This document shows positions 25,835 to 33,795 of a stretch of 64,000 bases of DNA, in pieces (position 1 is the stretch's first letter; the number at the start of each line of letters is the position of its first letter). A model generated the notes under the pieces. It saw nothing but the letters and a program-made list of their open reading frames with translations, had not been told where the DNA came from and ran no database searches. The translations under genes were made by a program, and so were the position numbers. The stretch covers positions 62,001 to 126,000 of the forward strand of contig CAYNVQ010000009.1 in assembly GCA_964400735.1 (NCBI GenBank), read 5' to 3'. This stretch comes from CAYNVQ01 sp964400735. GTDB taxonomy: Bacteria > Acidobacteriota > Aminicenantia > Aminicenantales > Aminicenantaceae.

Positions 25835-26568
25835 AACACAGCTTATTCGTCGTTGAACTTTTTAACAAATTGTTCAGCCAACCTCTTTCCTCTTTTCTTG
25901 CCCTGTTGGGGATCGAAGTGAAAAATCCCGCTCACCTCTTTCCCGATTATATCGTCATAAGCCTGTTCGTTGCCGCATTCCTCATTCTTTTTTTCTCCTT
26001 ATCCGCCAAAAATCCAAAGCCCGTTCCGTCCAAACTGCAGAGCGTTCTTGAGCTCATCATCCAATTTTTCGAAAATCTTCTTTCCGAACTGATCGGGGAG
26101 GAAGGAAAAAGATATTTGCCCATGGTGGGAACCATAGGTCTATTCATCCTCGCCTGCAACCTCGCCGGCCTTATCCCCGGGCTCATGTCACCGACCAGCA
26201 AGCTCAACGTGACGGCCGGATGCGCTTTGACCATTTTCGTCTATTACCATTGGCAAGGAATCAAATCCCAAGGATTTTTCAGATATCTTAAGCATTTCAT
26301 GGGCCCTATTCCCCTTTTAGCCCCGCTTATGGTACCGATCGAAATCATCAGTCACTTTTCACGGCCATTGTCTCTATCCATGCGACTTTTTGGCAACATC
26401 TTCGCCGAAGAACTGCTGATCTTGATCATGGCCTCCATCATTCCGTTTCTGCTGCCCATCCCCTTCATGCTCATCGCTATCGTCACCGCCGTCGTACAGG
26501 CCTATGTTTTTGTCCTTCTCTCTTGCATCTACATTGCGGGAGCTGTGGCACATGAAGAGGAGCATTAA
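25822..26568 (+). CDS. atpB: ATP synthase F0 subunit a
   Basis: 248-residue stator subunit forming the ion half-channels. Conserved RPLSLSMRLFGNIFAEELLI block with the essential Arg in helix 5, and the final helix AIVTAVVQAYVFVLLSCIYIAGAV with the conserved Gln-Ala. MVGTIGLFILACNLAGLIPG is the signature of the third helix. The ATG at 25822 is chosen for homology to MEELEHS-type N-termini and for its overlap with atpI; the frame stays open further upstream but that part lies in atpI and is not a-subunit-like. Confidence 0.95.
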   Translation: MEELEHSLFVVELFNKLFSQPLSSFLALLGIEVKNPAHLFPDYIVISLFVAAFLILFFSLSAKNPKPVPSKLQSVLELIIQFFENLLSELIGEEGKRYLPMVGTIGLFILACNLAGLIPGLMSPTSKLNVTAGCALTIFVYYHWQGIKSQGFFRYLKHFMGPIPLLAPLMVPIEIISHFSRPLSLSMRLFGNIFAEELLILIMASIIPFLLPIPFMLIAIVTAVVQAYVFVLLSCIYIAGAVAHEEEH

Positions 26569-26585
26569 TTTATAGGAGGAATTCT

Positions 26586-26936
26586 ATGCCTAAACATCTC
26601 AAACCTTTCATGATCTTAGCGTTGTTTCTTATTCTGACCACCATCCCTCTGCTTGCTCAAGAAGGGGAAAGAACTTTCAACCCCCAAAAGGCCCCTCTGT
26701 TCAAACTGGCCATTATTGTAGGCGGTGCCATCATCACTCTCGCGGCCGCAGCAGGTGCATTTTGCCAGGCCAAGGCAATTAGCAGTGCTTGTGAGGGCAT
26801 CTCCCGCAATCCTGCATCGGCTCCCCACATCCGGTTTCTGCTCATATTGGGACTCGTCCTCATCGAGACTCTGGTCATCTATGCCCTTTTCATCGCCATT
26901 TTTATCGTCATGATTCAATGGGGCAATTACTACTGA
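26586..26936 (+). CDS. atpE: ATP synthase F0 subunit c with signal-like N-terminus
   Basis: 116-residue rotor subunit. Residues 1-25 look like a cleavable signal peptide ending in LLAQ; the hairpin follows at 38-116. Helix 2 carries the ion-binding Glu in LGLVLIETLVIYAL. Aligned to the Na+-binding c-subunit of Ilyobacter, the Gln of helix 1 (CQAKA), the Glu, the hydroxyl residue after it (Thr) and the Tyr are all present, suggesting Na+ coupling. The Gly-x-Gly motif of helix 1 is replaced by Ala-rich sequence (AAAAGAFCQA). Ribosome site AGGAGG precedes the ATG. No b or F1 subunit genes follow. Confidence 0.93.
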   Translation: MPKHLKPFMILALFLILTTIPLLAQEGERTFNPQKAPLFKLAIIVGGAIITLAAAAGAFCQAKAISSACEGISRNPASAPHIRFLLILGLVLIETLVIYALFIAIFIVMIQWGNYY

Positions 26937-26952
26937 GGATCGACATCTAACT

Positions 26953-27840
26953 TTGAAATCGATGAGTCTTCCGGCTTTTGATATTTTCAGGGCCACTCTA
27001 TCCAGGTTCCACAAGGACAGATGCGGAAACTTCGCCATCACCATTTCTTATTTCGCACTGATGTGTTCGATTCCACTTGCTGCCTTGTTCGCCTCCATAA
27101 CTACTAAGATCCTTGGAAATTCAGAACTCGCCGTTCGAAGCCTGGATATTTTCTCGGAAGAATTTTTCGTCCAGTTAGATCCCTATTTCTTTCAGAGAGT
27201 TCGTGAGCTTTCTCAGAACATCACCAACCTCGGTTGGTTCGGTTTGGTGGGTTCTCTTATCGCCGCAAGCTTTTTATTCTCTACCCTGATCCATTCCATC
27301 AACACCATCTTCAGGGCAGAATACCAAAAATCTTTTTTCTACAATCGATTGATGGAATACCTGATCATGTTCGTGATAGGAGTCATCATGTTGATTTCTC
27401 TTTCGATAACGGCCATATGGACAGCCCTCCACCGGACGCTTCAGGAAAGTCCTTTCGTCGCCAAAAATATCAATCCCGAACTGGTCTCTCTCATCGACAA
27501 CTTCTTCGTTCAGTATCTTCTCCCCTTTACCTTGACTTTTCTCGTTCTGTTCTCTCTCTATAAGTTTATCCCGGAGATAAAGGTATACACCAAAGCAGGA
27601 ATCGTTGCAGCGGCTATAGGTGCCCTTTTGTGGGAAATTTTCAAGCGGCTTTTTGCCTTTTATGTGGCCCATTTTTCAGCCATCGGGATCGTGCTCGACC
27701 GACTGATGAAGGGAACCCTAACCTCGATTATCTTTTTCCTGCTCTGGCTTTCTATTTCAATGGTGATCCTCCTTTGGGGAGCGGAATTGGCCGCCGTTTT
27801 GAACGAACGCATTATAAAAAAACATGAACAACCAACCTGA
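26953..27840 (+). CDS. YihY/BrkB family membrane protein
   Basis: 295-residue inner-membrane protein of the YihY (formerly RNase BN) family with about six helices. ITISYFALMCSIPLAALFASI, an EYQKSFFYNRLMEYLIM segment, and YKFIPEIKVYTKAGIVAAAIGALLWEIFKRLFAFYV match the family core. Function is unsettled; the old RNase BN assignment was an error. TTG start at 26953 is tentative; an ATG three codons on is the alternative, and neither has a strong ribosome site. The stop region overlaps lpxD by 17 bases. Confidence 0.88.
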   Translation: MKSMSLPAFDIFRATLSRFHKDRCGNFAITISYFALMCSIPLAALFASITTKILGNSELAVRSLDIFSEEFFVQLDPYFFQRVRELSQNITNLGWFGLVGSLIAASFLFSTLIHSINTIFRAEYQKSFFYNRLMEYLIMFVIGVIMLISLSITAIWTALHRTLQESPFVAKNINPELVSLIDNFFVQYLLPFTLTFLVLFSLYKFIPEIKVYTKAGIVAAAIGALLWEIFKRLFAFYVAHFSAIGIVLDRLMKGTLTSIIFFLLWLSISMVILLWGAELAAVLNERIIKKHEQPT

Positions 27841-28888
27841 AGAAAAGCCCGCTTCTATGACAGTCGCCAGGTTAGCGCGCCTCCTCGACTGCACATATAG
27901 AGGGAAGGGAAGCACTAAAATAGACGGTGTCGCAAGCCTCAGGGAAGCCAAAAAAGGAGACCTCGTTTTTTTTTCTCACCCGAAATACCGAGAACAGCTG
28001 GATCGGACAAAGGCCTCAGCGGCTATCATTCTCCCCGATGAAAAATTCGACCGGATACCAGTTATCCTATCCGAAAATCCCCAGCTCTCTTTTATCCAAG
28101 CCATCGAATACTTCTTCAAGCCCTTTCTTCCCTCTCCCGGGATTCATCCTCAGGCTTACGTTTCTCCCACCGCCAGGTTGGGAAGAAATGTTTCAATAGG
28201 GGCTTTTGTTTTTATCGGGGATAATGTCGAGATCGGTCAGGAGTCGATAATTTTTCCCCTGTCGGCTATCTATTCCGGAAGCAAAATCGGGCGCAACTGC
28301 CTGATTCACTCCCATGTTTCTATTCGAGAGGGGTCTCTAATCGGAAATCGAGTCATCATCCACAACGGGGCCGTTATAGGGTCGGATGGATTCGGATATC
28401 TGCCAGACAAGAAAAAAGTTCAGATCAAGATCCCCCAAAAGGGAATTGTTGTCGTTGAAGATGATGTCGAAATCGGGGCGAATACAACCATAGACCGGGC
28501 ATCGCTCGGTAAGACTATCATAAAAAAGGGAACAAAAATCGACAATCTGGTTCAAATCGCTCATAATGTGGAAATCGGTCCTCATGCCATCCTGGCTGCC
28601 CAAACGGGTATTGCCGGAAGTTCCTTCATCGGAAGAAACGTCATTGCTGCCGGTCAGGTCGGGATCGCAGATCATGTCACAATCGGGGACAATGTCATTA
28701 TCGCGGCCAAAACCGGAGTGACCAAAGATATCCCCCCCCACTCCATGATAGCGGGAACACCCCATCTCGAGATACGGGAATGGCGCAAAGCATGGGCCTC
28801 TATCCCTCAACTCTATGATTGGCTAAAAGAAATAAAGCGGCTCAAAAAGAAAGTTGAAGAACTGGAAAGAAAAGGCCACCGGGACTGA
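27824..28888 (+). CDS. lpxD: UDP-3-O-acylglucosamine N-acyltransferase
   Basis: 354-residue lipid A enzyme adding the second hydroxyacyl chain from acyl-ACP. The N-terminal uridine-binding domain (15-105) is followed by hexapeptide repeats from about 110 to 310. The catalytic His is in QIAHNVEIG; NGAVIGSDGFGYLP and AAQTGIAGSSFIG are LpxD signatures. The C-terminal 30 residues form a charged helix. Together with lptD, the kinase and the heptose kinase it shows that the organism makes LPS. Confidence 0.96.
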   Translation: MNNQPEEKPASMTVARLARLLDCTYRGKGSTKIDGVASLREAKKGDLVFFSHPKYREQLDRTKASAAIILPDEKFDRIPVILSENPQLSFIQAIEYFFKPFLPSPGIHPQAYVSPTARLGRNVSIGAFVFIGDNVEIGQESIIFPLSAIYSGSKIGRNCLIHSHVSIREGSLIGNRVIIHNGAVIGSDGFGYLPDKKKVQIKIPQKGIVVVEDDVEIGANTTIDRASLGKTIIKKGTKIDNLVQIAHNVEIGPHAILAAQTGIAGSSFIGRNVIAAGQVGIADHVTIGDNVIIAAKTGVTKDIPPHSMIAGTPHLEIREWRKAWASIPQLYDWLKEIKRLKKKVEELERKGHRD

Positions 28889-28921
28889 CCTGAATTCCAG
28901 CCAATGGCGCCACTTTTCAAG

Positions 28922-29845
28922 CTAAGCCAGCTGGTCTAGATATTCAGTGACGGCTATGGCGGCCGCCACGCCGGTCCCGACGGCTGAGGCCACTTGCTGC
29001 GGGCAGGCGTCGCTGACATCACCGGCCGCAAAAAGGCCAGGAAGAGGGGTAGCCATATTTTTTTCGACTTTGATCTCTCCCCACTCGTTCAAATCGACAA
29101 GGTCCCTCACCAGCTCAGAATTGGGAACCGTCCCGATGGAGACGAACAGTCCATCCAGCTCCAGCTCAAAAGTTGTGTCGTCTTTGACATTGCGGAGGGT
29201 CACGAATTTCAGTCTCTCCTCTCCGTGTATGTTCACAACGACAGTATCCCACAGTACCTGAATTTTCGGGTTCTCAAAAGCCCTCTCCTGAAGAATCCTC
29301 ACCGCTCTTAACTTATCGCGCCGATGGATGATCTTGACTTCTCGGGAGAATCGTGTGAGGAAGAGTGCCTCGGTCAAGGCCCAATCCCCCCCCCCTACCA
29401 CAGCCACCCTTTTATTCGTAAAAAAGGCGCCGTCGCAGGTTGCACAATAGGAAACCCCTCTCCCTGTCAGCTTCCTCTCCCCCTCTAGCCCGAGTTTTCG
29501 GTAATGCGATCCTGTGGCCATTATGACGGCTTTTGCTTTGTACCGTTCCCTGTTTCCGGTCAGTTCCCAGAAACCGGATTGGCCGCTGACCCCCTTCACT
29601 TCATCCATCACGATTTCAGCCCCAAATCTCTCGGCTTGCTTACGGAAACCTTCCATGAGATGGAATGTGGAAATGCCTTCGGGGAAACCAGGATAATTTT
29701 CGATCTCGTCGGCAAGAAGGATTTGCCCCCCAGGAGCAGCCTTTTCGAGTATCAGAGTATCCAGCCTTGCGCGTCCTGTATAGATCGCCGCAGCAAGTCC
29801 GGCTGGTCCGGCCCCGACAATGACGACATCGCGGCTGTCGCTCAT
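28922..29845 (-). CDS. trxB: Thioredoxin reductase
   Basis: 307-residue FAD/NADPH enzyme that reduces thioredoxin. VGAGPAGLAAAIYTGRARL binds FAD, the redox pair is in SYCATCDGAFF, VVGGGDWALTEALFLTR binds NADPH, and the C-terminal GLFAAGDVSD motif closes the FAD site. The Asp-Trp in the NADPH loop replaces the usual Asn-Ser or Asp-Ser, a mild difference. It overlaps trxA by four bases (ATGA), so the pair is translated together. Confidence 0.95.
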   Translation of the reverse strand: MSDSRDVVIVGAGPAGLAAAIYTGRARLDTLILEKAAPGGQILLADEIENYPGFPEGISTFHLMEGFRKQAERFGAEIVMDEVKGVSGQSGFWELTGNRERYKAKAVIMATGSHYRKLGLEGERKLTGRGVSYCATCDGAFFTNKRVAVVGGGDWALTEALFLTRFSREVKIIHRRDKLRAVRILQERAFENPKIQVLWDTVVVNIHGEERLKFVTLRNVKDDTTFELELDGLFVSIGTVPNSELVRDLVDLNEWGEIKVEKNMATPLPGLFAAGDVSDACPQQVASAVGTGVAAAIAVTEYLDQLA

Positions 29846-30168
29846 AGGTGTTTGGAAACGATGTCTACGATCTTTTCTTGTGGTTGTGCTCCCACGATCG
29901 TCTCTTGAATTTTTCCATCTTTAAAAAGAAGCAAGGTCGGAATGCTCATCACTCCGAATTTGGATGAGGTGGACATATTCTCATCCACATTCAGTTTGGC
30001 TATCTTCAATTTATCTTTGTAGGTCTGAACTAAGTGCTCCAAAGTGGGGACGATCATATTGCAGGGGGCACACCAAACCGCCCAGAAGTCAACGAGAACC
30101 GGAAGATCGGACTTCAGAACATCCCGTTCAAAAGTGTCGTCAGTAACGATTAAAAAATCTTCAGACAA
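29842..30168 (-). CDS. trxA: Thioredoxin
   Basis: 108-residue thioredoxin. The active site reads WCAPC, with Ala in place of the usual Gly, a variant seen in some thioredoxins that should shift redox potential slightly. VDFWAVWCAPCNMIVPTLE, KLNVDENMSTSSKFGVMSIPTLLLF with the cis-Pro, and the C-terminal helix are complete. The start is TTG at 30168, supported by GGAGG five bases upstream; it overlaps the end of glgA by eight bases. Confidence 0.93.
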   Translation of the reverse strand: MSEDFLIVTDDTFERDVLKSDLPVLVDFWAVWCAPCNMIVPTLEHLVQTYKDKLKIAKLNVDENMSTSSKFGVMSIPTLLLFKDGKIQETIVGAQPQEKIVDIVSKHL

Positions 30169-31639
30169 TCTTTCCTCCTCTTTTGATTTTCAAAGCATTC
30201 TGGTAGAGCTTTACATATTTCCTGGCCGACTTATCCCAGGAAAAATCTTCCTTCATTCCTTCCGCCAAGATATTTTTCCAGAGTGAAGGCTTTCGGTAAC
30301 ACGTAAGGGCCTCTTTGAGAGCCGCGATCAAGGCTTTGGATGAATATTCGCTAAAAACAAAACCATTGCCCTTGCCCGACTGAGGTTTAAAAGGACGGAC
30401 CGTCTCCTTTAGTCCACCCGTCGCCCTCACCACAGGTACCGTCGCATACCTGAAACTATACAACTGATTCAAACCGCAAGGTTCATAAAGGGAGGGGATG
30501 AGGAATATATCGGCGCCTGCTGCAATTTTGTGAATGAGAGAGGGATTCATCTCCAACCGAACCGAGACTTTATCGGGATACCTCCTCTGTATTTCAATGA
30601 ATTGTTTTTCATATTGCTCCTCGCCCTGCCCCAAGACAACCAATGCCATATCCATCTGGACAAGTTCATCCATTGCTTCCAGCAAGATGTCAAAACCTTT
30701 GTGCGTCCTCAGATAAGAAACAATACCGATGACAGGGCTGGAAGCCTTGATGCAAAGGCCGAACTCTCTAATCAAATCTATCTTGCATTCCTTCTTGGCC
30801 TCAAGGTTGGCGATAGAATAATTGCTGGCAATGAAGGGATCGGTTTCAGGATTCCACACTTCGTAATCGATTCCATTGCGGATGCTGAAGAAAATATCTC
30901 TTTTTGGGGTGAGAATTTTTTCCAATCCTAACCCATGTTTCCTGGTAAGAATTTCTCTCCGGTAGGAAGAACTGACCGTGTTGAGCACATCGGCAAACTG
31001 GATTCCTGATTTGAGAAAATTGAATCTCCCATTCAGCGATAGACTCTGGGAGGCAAAATATTTCAGGTTCAGTCCGGTTAGAAGAAGCGAATCGGGAGGA
31101 AATTCTCCCTGATAGGCTATGTTATGCAGGGTTAGAACCGTCGCCGTCTGACGGAATTGTTTCTTTCGAGCATAGTGGGTTTTTAAAAAAACCGGAATGA
31201 GTGAGGTGGGCCAGTTATTGCAATGGATGATATCGACCCGCTTTCTGCTTTTGAGGAGAAATTCCAATACGGCCCGGCAAAAAAACATGAATCTCTCATC
31301 GTTATCTAAATACTGACCCGTTCCTGTTCCATAAATTTGGTCTCTCCAAAAAAATTTGGGATTGTCGATAAAATAGATATCGTTTTTCCCCCGTTCGCCC
31401 TTGAAAATCCGAGCCTTAACCTTTCTGTCGCCCAGGGAAACTTGCAGATTGGATAGGATCAACTCTTTGGGCAACGTGTCGATCTCAGGTCTCCGGTAGA
31501 GGGGCATGAAAAGAGATACTTCCAGTCCGAGGGAAACGAGGTGTTTGGAAAGCGAATAAGCCACATCGGCCATCTCTCCTATTTTTGCGTAAGGAGACAC
31601 TTCGGCTGAAACGAAAGCAACGCTCAATCCGTTTCCCAT
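30161..31639 (-). CDS. glgA: Glycogen/starch synthase, GT5 family, variant donor-binding loop
   Basis: About 492-residue glycosyltransferase that would extend alpha-1,4-glucan from ADP-glucose. VAFVSAEVSPYAKIGEMADVAYSLSKHL corresponds to the donor loop, but the conserved K-x-G-G-L reads K-I-G-E-M. Other landmarks fit GT5: IIHCNNWPTSL, TLHNIAYQGEFP, KRDIFFSIRNGID, GIVSYLRTHKGFDIL and FLIPSLYEPCGLNQLYS near residue 390, followed by a TGGLKETV segment. The ATG at 31639 matches the family N-terminus; its ribosome site is weak. It stands alone among glycogen genes, between nadK and trxA. Confidence 0.85.
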   Translation of the reverse strand: MGNGLSVAFVSAEVSPYAKIGEMADVAYSLSKHLVSLGLEVSLFMPLYRRPEIDTLPKELILSNLQVSLGDRKVKARIFKGERGKNDIYFIDNPKFFWRDQIYGTGTGQYLDNDERFMFFCRAVLEFLLKSRKRVDIIHCNNWPTSLIPVFLKTHYARKKQFRQTATVLTLHNIAYQGEFPPDSLLLTGLNLKYFASQSLSLNGRFNFLKSGIQFADVLNTVSSSYRREILTRKHGLGLEKILTPKRDIFFSIRNGIDYEVWNPETDPFIASNYSIANLEAKKECKIDLIREFGLCIKASSPVIGIVSYLRTHKGFDILLEAMDELVQMDMALVVLGQGEEQYEKQFIEIQRRYPDKVSVRLEMNPSLIHKIAAGADIFLIPSLYEPCGLNQLYSFRYATVPVVRATGGLKETVRPFKPQSGKGNGFVFSEYSSKALIAALKEALTCYRKPSLWKNILAEGMKEDFSWDKSARKYVKLYQNALKIKRGGKIV

Positions 31640-31784
31640 GCAAAAAATGATAACCTTGGCCCTTTCAAATGTCAAACCCCCCACCATTTTTGGAATAGCC
31701 AGGATTATTCTCTACCCAAGACCAATTCACTCCTCCGCTCACGCTTAAGGACGAGTTAGAAAGATGCCCTCGAAGCCAGAGGTT

Positions 31785-32630
31785 TTATCCCCAGCGCAGC
31801 TTTTCTTGCAGCAGATCGAAAAAATTCCTTTTCGGAGAGGAAACCAATCGAAGAACGACCTGACTGCAACGAACCTCAACCGTATCGTCTTTTTTCATCA
31901 ATTCCCCTCTTTGTCCGTCTATAGTCAGGTAAACCTCCTCTCCTTCAGTCAGGAGTTGGACCCGGACCACAGAATCAGAGGAAATGACCATCGGGCGAAA
32001 GGAGAGGGTGTGGGGACAAATCGGAGCAATGATGATGGCCGGTATATAAGGCTGTATGATCGGACCTCCAGCCGACAGGGAATAAGCTGTGGAACCGGTC
32101 GGAGAAGAAACGATCAGCCCATCGGCTTTGGTGTTTGCGATCTCCTTTCCATCTATCCATATGGCGCAGCGAATCATTCGGGCCAGGGCCCCTTTATTGA
32201 TCACGACGTCATTCAAGCAATAATAAGTTTTGTCCTTAGTTCTTGCCTCCAACATCCGCCTAGGGCTCAAGATTGTCTCATCTCCTCCTAAAAAAGCATC
32301 CAGGGTCAAATACATTTCGTCCAAAGGTACTTCGGTTAAAAATCCGAGCGCTCCTAGATTAATTCCTACCACCGGAACATCATGCTGGGCCGCGATATGG
32401 GCAATACTCAGTAGGGTTCCGTCTCCCCCTAGAACAACCACGAGATCCACCATTTTGGGAATTTCCTCCCGCTTAATCCCCTTTGGGTGCTCAAGTTTTT
32501 CTGCGGCTACCTCTTCTAAAAAAGAGGAAATACCCTTTTTTTCAAAATACTGGACCAGTTCTTTCAAAATTTTTGTAACTTCCGGTGCATGGGCTTTTAT
32601 CACAAATCCAACCCGTTCAATTTTTCTCAT
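31785..32630 (-). CDS. nadK: NAD kinase
   Basis: About 281-residue enzyme phosphorylating NAD to NADP. LVVVLGGDGTLLSIAH has the GGDGT motif, KADGLIVSSPTGSTAYSLSAGGP binds NAD, and PICPHTLSFRPMVIS is typical of the C-terminal beta domain. The ATG at 32630 gives the standard RKIERVGFVIK N-terminus and overlaps tlyA by 14 bases; an upstream in-frame start lies deeper inside tlyA. The tlyA-nadK pairing is common in bacteria. Confidence 0.95.
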   Translation of the reverse strand: MRKIERVGFVIKAHAPEVTKILKELVQYFEKKGISSFLEEVAAEKLEHPKGIKREEIPKMVDLVVVLGGDGTLLSIAHIAAQHDVPVVGINLGALGFLTEVPLDEMYLTLDAFLGGDETILSPRRMLEARTKDKTYYCLNDVVINKGALARMIRCAIWIDGKEIANTKADGLIVSSPTGSTAYSLSAGGPIIQPYIPAIIIAPICPHTLSFRPMVISSDSVVRVQLLTEGEEVYLTIDGQRGELMKKDDTVEVRCSQVVLRLVSSPKRNFFDLLQEKLRWG

Positions 32631-33405
32631 TCCAGACGGCCTCCTTAAGTATTGCACTCAAACGATCGGGACTTAAAGCCGGCTTCACCAGCGACCACAA
32701 AACAAAAAATTCCTGATTCCCTTTTTGCCCTCGGACGGATGTTCTGAATAGTCCTCTGAAGTTAAATCCTATCTTGCTCGCTCCGTCGATCGTCTTAATC
32801 AGGACTTCTTCGTGCAAACCCGGATCATGGACCACGCCCTTCCTTCCTACCCGTCCTTTTCCTGCTTCAAATTGAGGTTTGATCAGGGCCACCATTTTTC
32901 CTCTATCTAGAAAGCCTTTGACCGCGGGTAACACCTTCAGGATAGAAATGAAAGAGAGGTCCACGGTGACAATTTCTAAGGTATCAGAAAAGTCATCGCG
33001 GCTCAAATAGCGGGCATTTTTTTCGATTAACTTTACCCGTGGGTCTTTCCTCAGCCTCCAGTCAAGCTGTCTTGTGTCCACATCCACAGCATAGACTTTC
33101 CGTGCTCCTCTTTGGAGCAGACAATCCGTGAATCCACCCGTCGATGCCCCCAGGTCTGTAGCCACTTTCCCCTCCAATGAGACCATGAAGGCATCTAGCG
33201 CCTCTTCCAGTTTCAACCCTCCTCGGCTCACATAAGGCATTTTCTCCCTGACAATTATCTCTTCGTCACAGGAAATCCTCTGCCCTGGTTTTTCTATCTT
33301 CTCTCCTCTGGCAAAGACAAGGCCGGCCATGATCAATGCCTGGGCCCGATGGCGACTTTCAGCCAGCCTCCTATCCACAAGAACCTTATCCGCTCTCTCT
33401 TTCAT
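32617..33405 (-). CDS. tlyA: TlyA family rRNA 2'-O-methyltransferase
   Basis: 262 residues. The N-terminal S4 RNA-binding domain (1-60) begins RADKVLVDRRLAESRHRAQALIMAG; the FtsJ-like Rossmann domain has TDLGASTGGFTDCLLQRGA for SAM binding, VYAVDVDTRQLDW, VTVDLSFISI and ALIKPQFEAGKGRVG. TlyA methylates 16S and 23S rRNA cytidines in actinobacteria; the older name hemolysin A is not supported by this sequence. Upstream lies a 390-base gene-free stretch with a MITE-like repeat. Confidence 0.92.
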   Translation of the reverse strand: MKERADKVLVDRRLAESRHRAQALIMAGLVFARGEKIEKPGQRISCDEEIIVREKMPYVSRGGLKLEEALDAFMVSLEGKVATDLGASTGGFTDCLLQRGARKVYAVDVDTRQLDWRLRKDPRVKLIEKNARYLSRDDFSDTLEIVTVDLSFISILKVLPAVKGFLDRGKMVALIKPQFEAGKGRVGRKGVVHDPGLHEEVLIKTIDGASKIGFNFRGLFRTSVRGQKGNQEFFVLWSLVKPALSPDRLSAILKEAVWNEKN

Positions 33406-33795
33406 CCTTGACCCGAAATGTCCATTGATTGTTTTTTGCTGGAGAACCTGAATTTATCTTAATCGACTGCACCCCCAAAGTTCATGCTGTGAAAGGAATG
33501 GACGTCATTTTTCGCATAAAAATTGGGATTTGTCCCAAAGTGACGGGAAATTGAATGCAAATAAAGTTTTAGGAAAATGTCGGAGCGGCATTGAGGATTT
33601 AGGCTTCCGTAACCGCCCGTCGAGGGAACAAAAGGGGACGTTCCATTCAGGGACATTCTATAATTTATCATTGATAAAAATCCAAGATTGAAATATAGGG
33701 TGTCCCCAAATGGGACGTCCCCATATTGTCTTCCCGTCACTTTGGGACGACCTCAAAAATTGAACACAGCATTCAACCTTAATCCCGATGTATAA
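33406..33795. other. Gene-free region between dxs and tlyA
   Basis: 390 bases without a believable gene. Most of it is the 217-base palindromic repeat at 33532-33748. A short open frame across the repeat is a by-product of its sequence. Confidence 0.75.
33532..33748. repeat. MITE-like element with 18-bp perfect terminal inverted repeats
   Basis: Ends gtcccaaagtgacgggaa (33532-33549) and its exact reverse complement (33731-33748). Inside, a second imperfect inverted repeat of 29 bases pairs 33634-33662 with 33694-33722. The interior from about 33550 to 33725 is similar to 59824-59985 plus 60201-60230. No transposase gene inside; the size and structure fit a non-autonomous element. Confidence 0.75.

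Noticed and set aside
28922..30168. Selenocysteine in trxB or trxA, in view of the SelB-like protein
   Set aside because: Both active sites are encoded with two Cys codons and no in-frame TGA is needed.
33459..33740. 93-codon minus-strand open frame
   Set aside because: It runs through the palindromic repeat and its encoded pattern recurs, broken, at the second copy; no ribosome site and no protein family.
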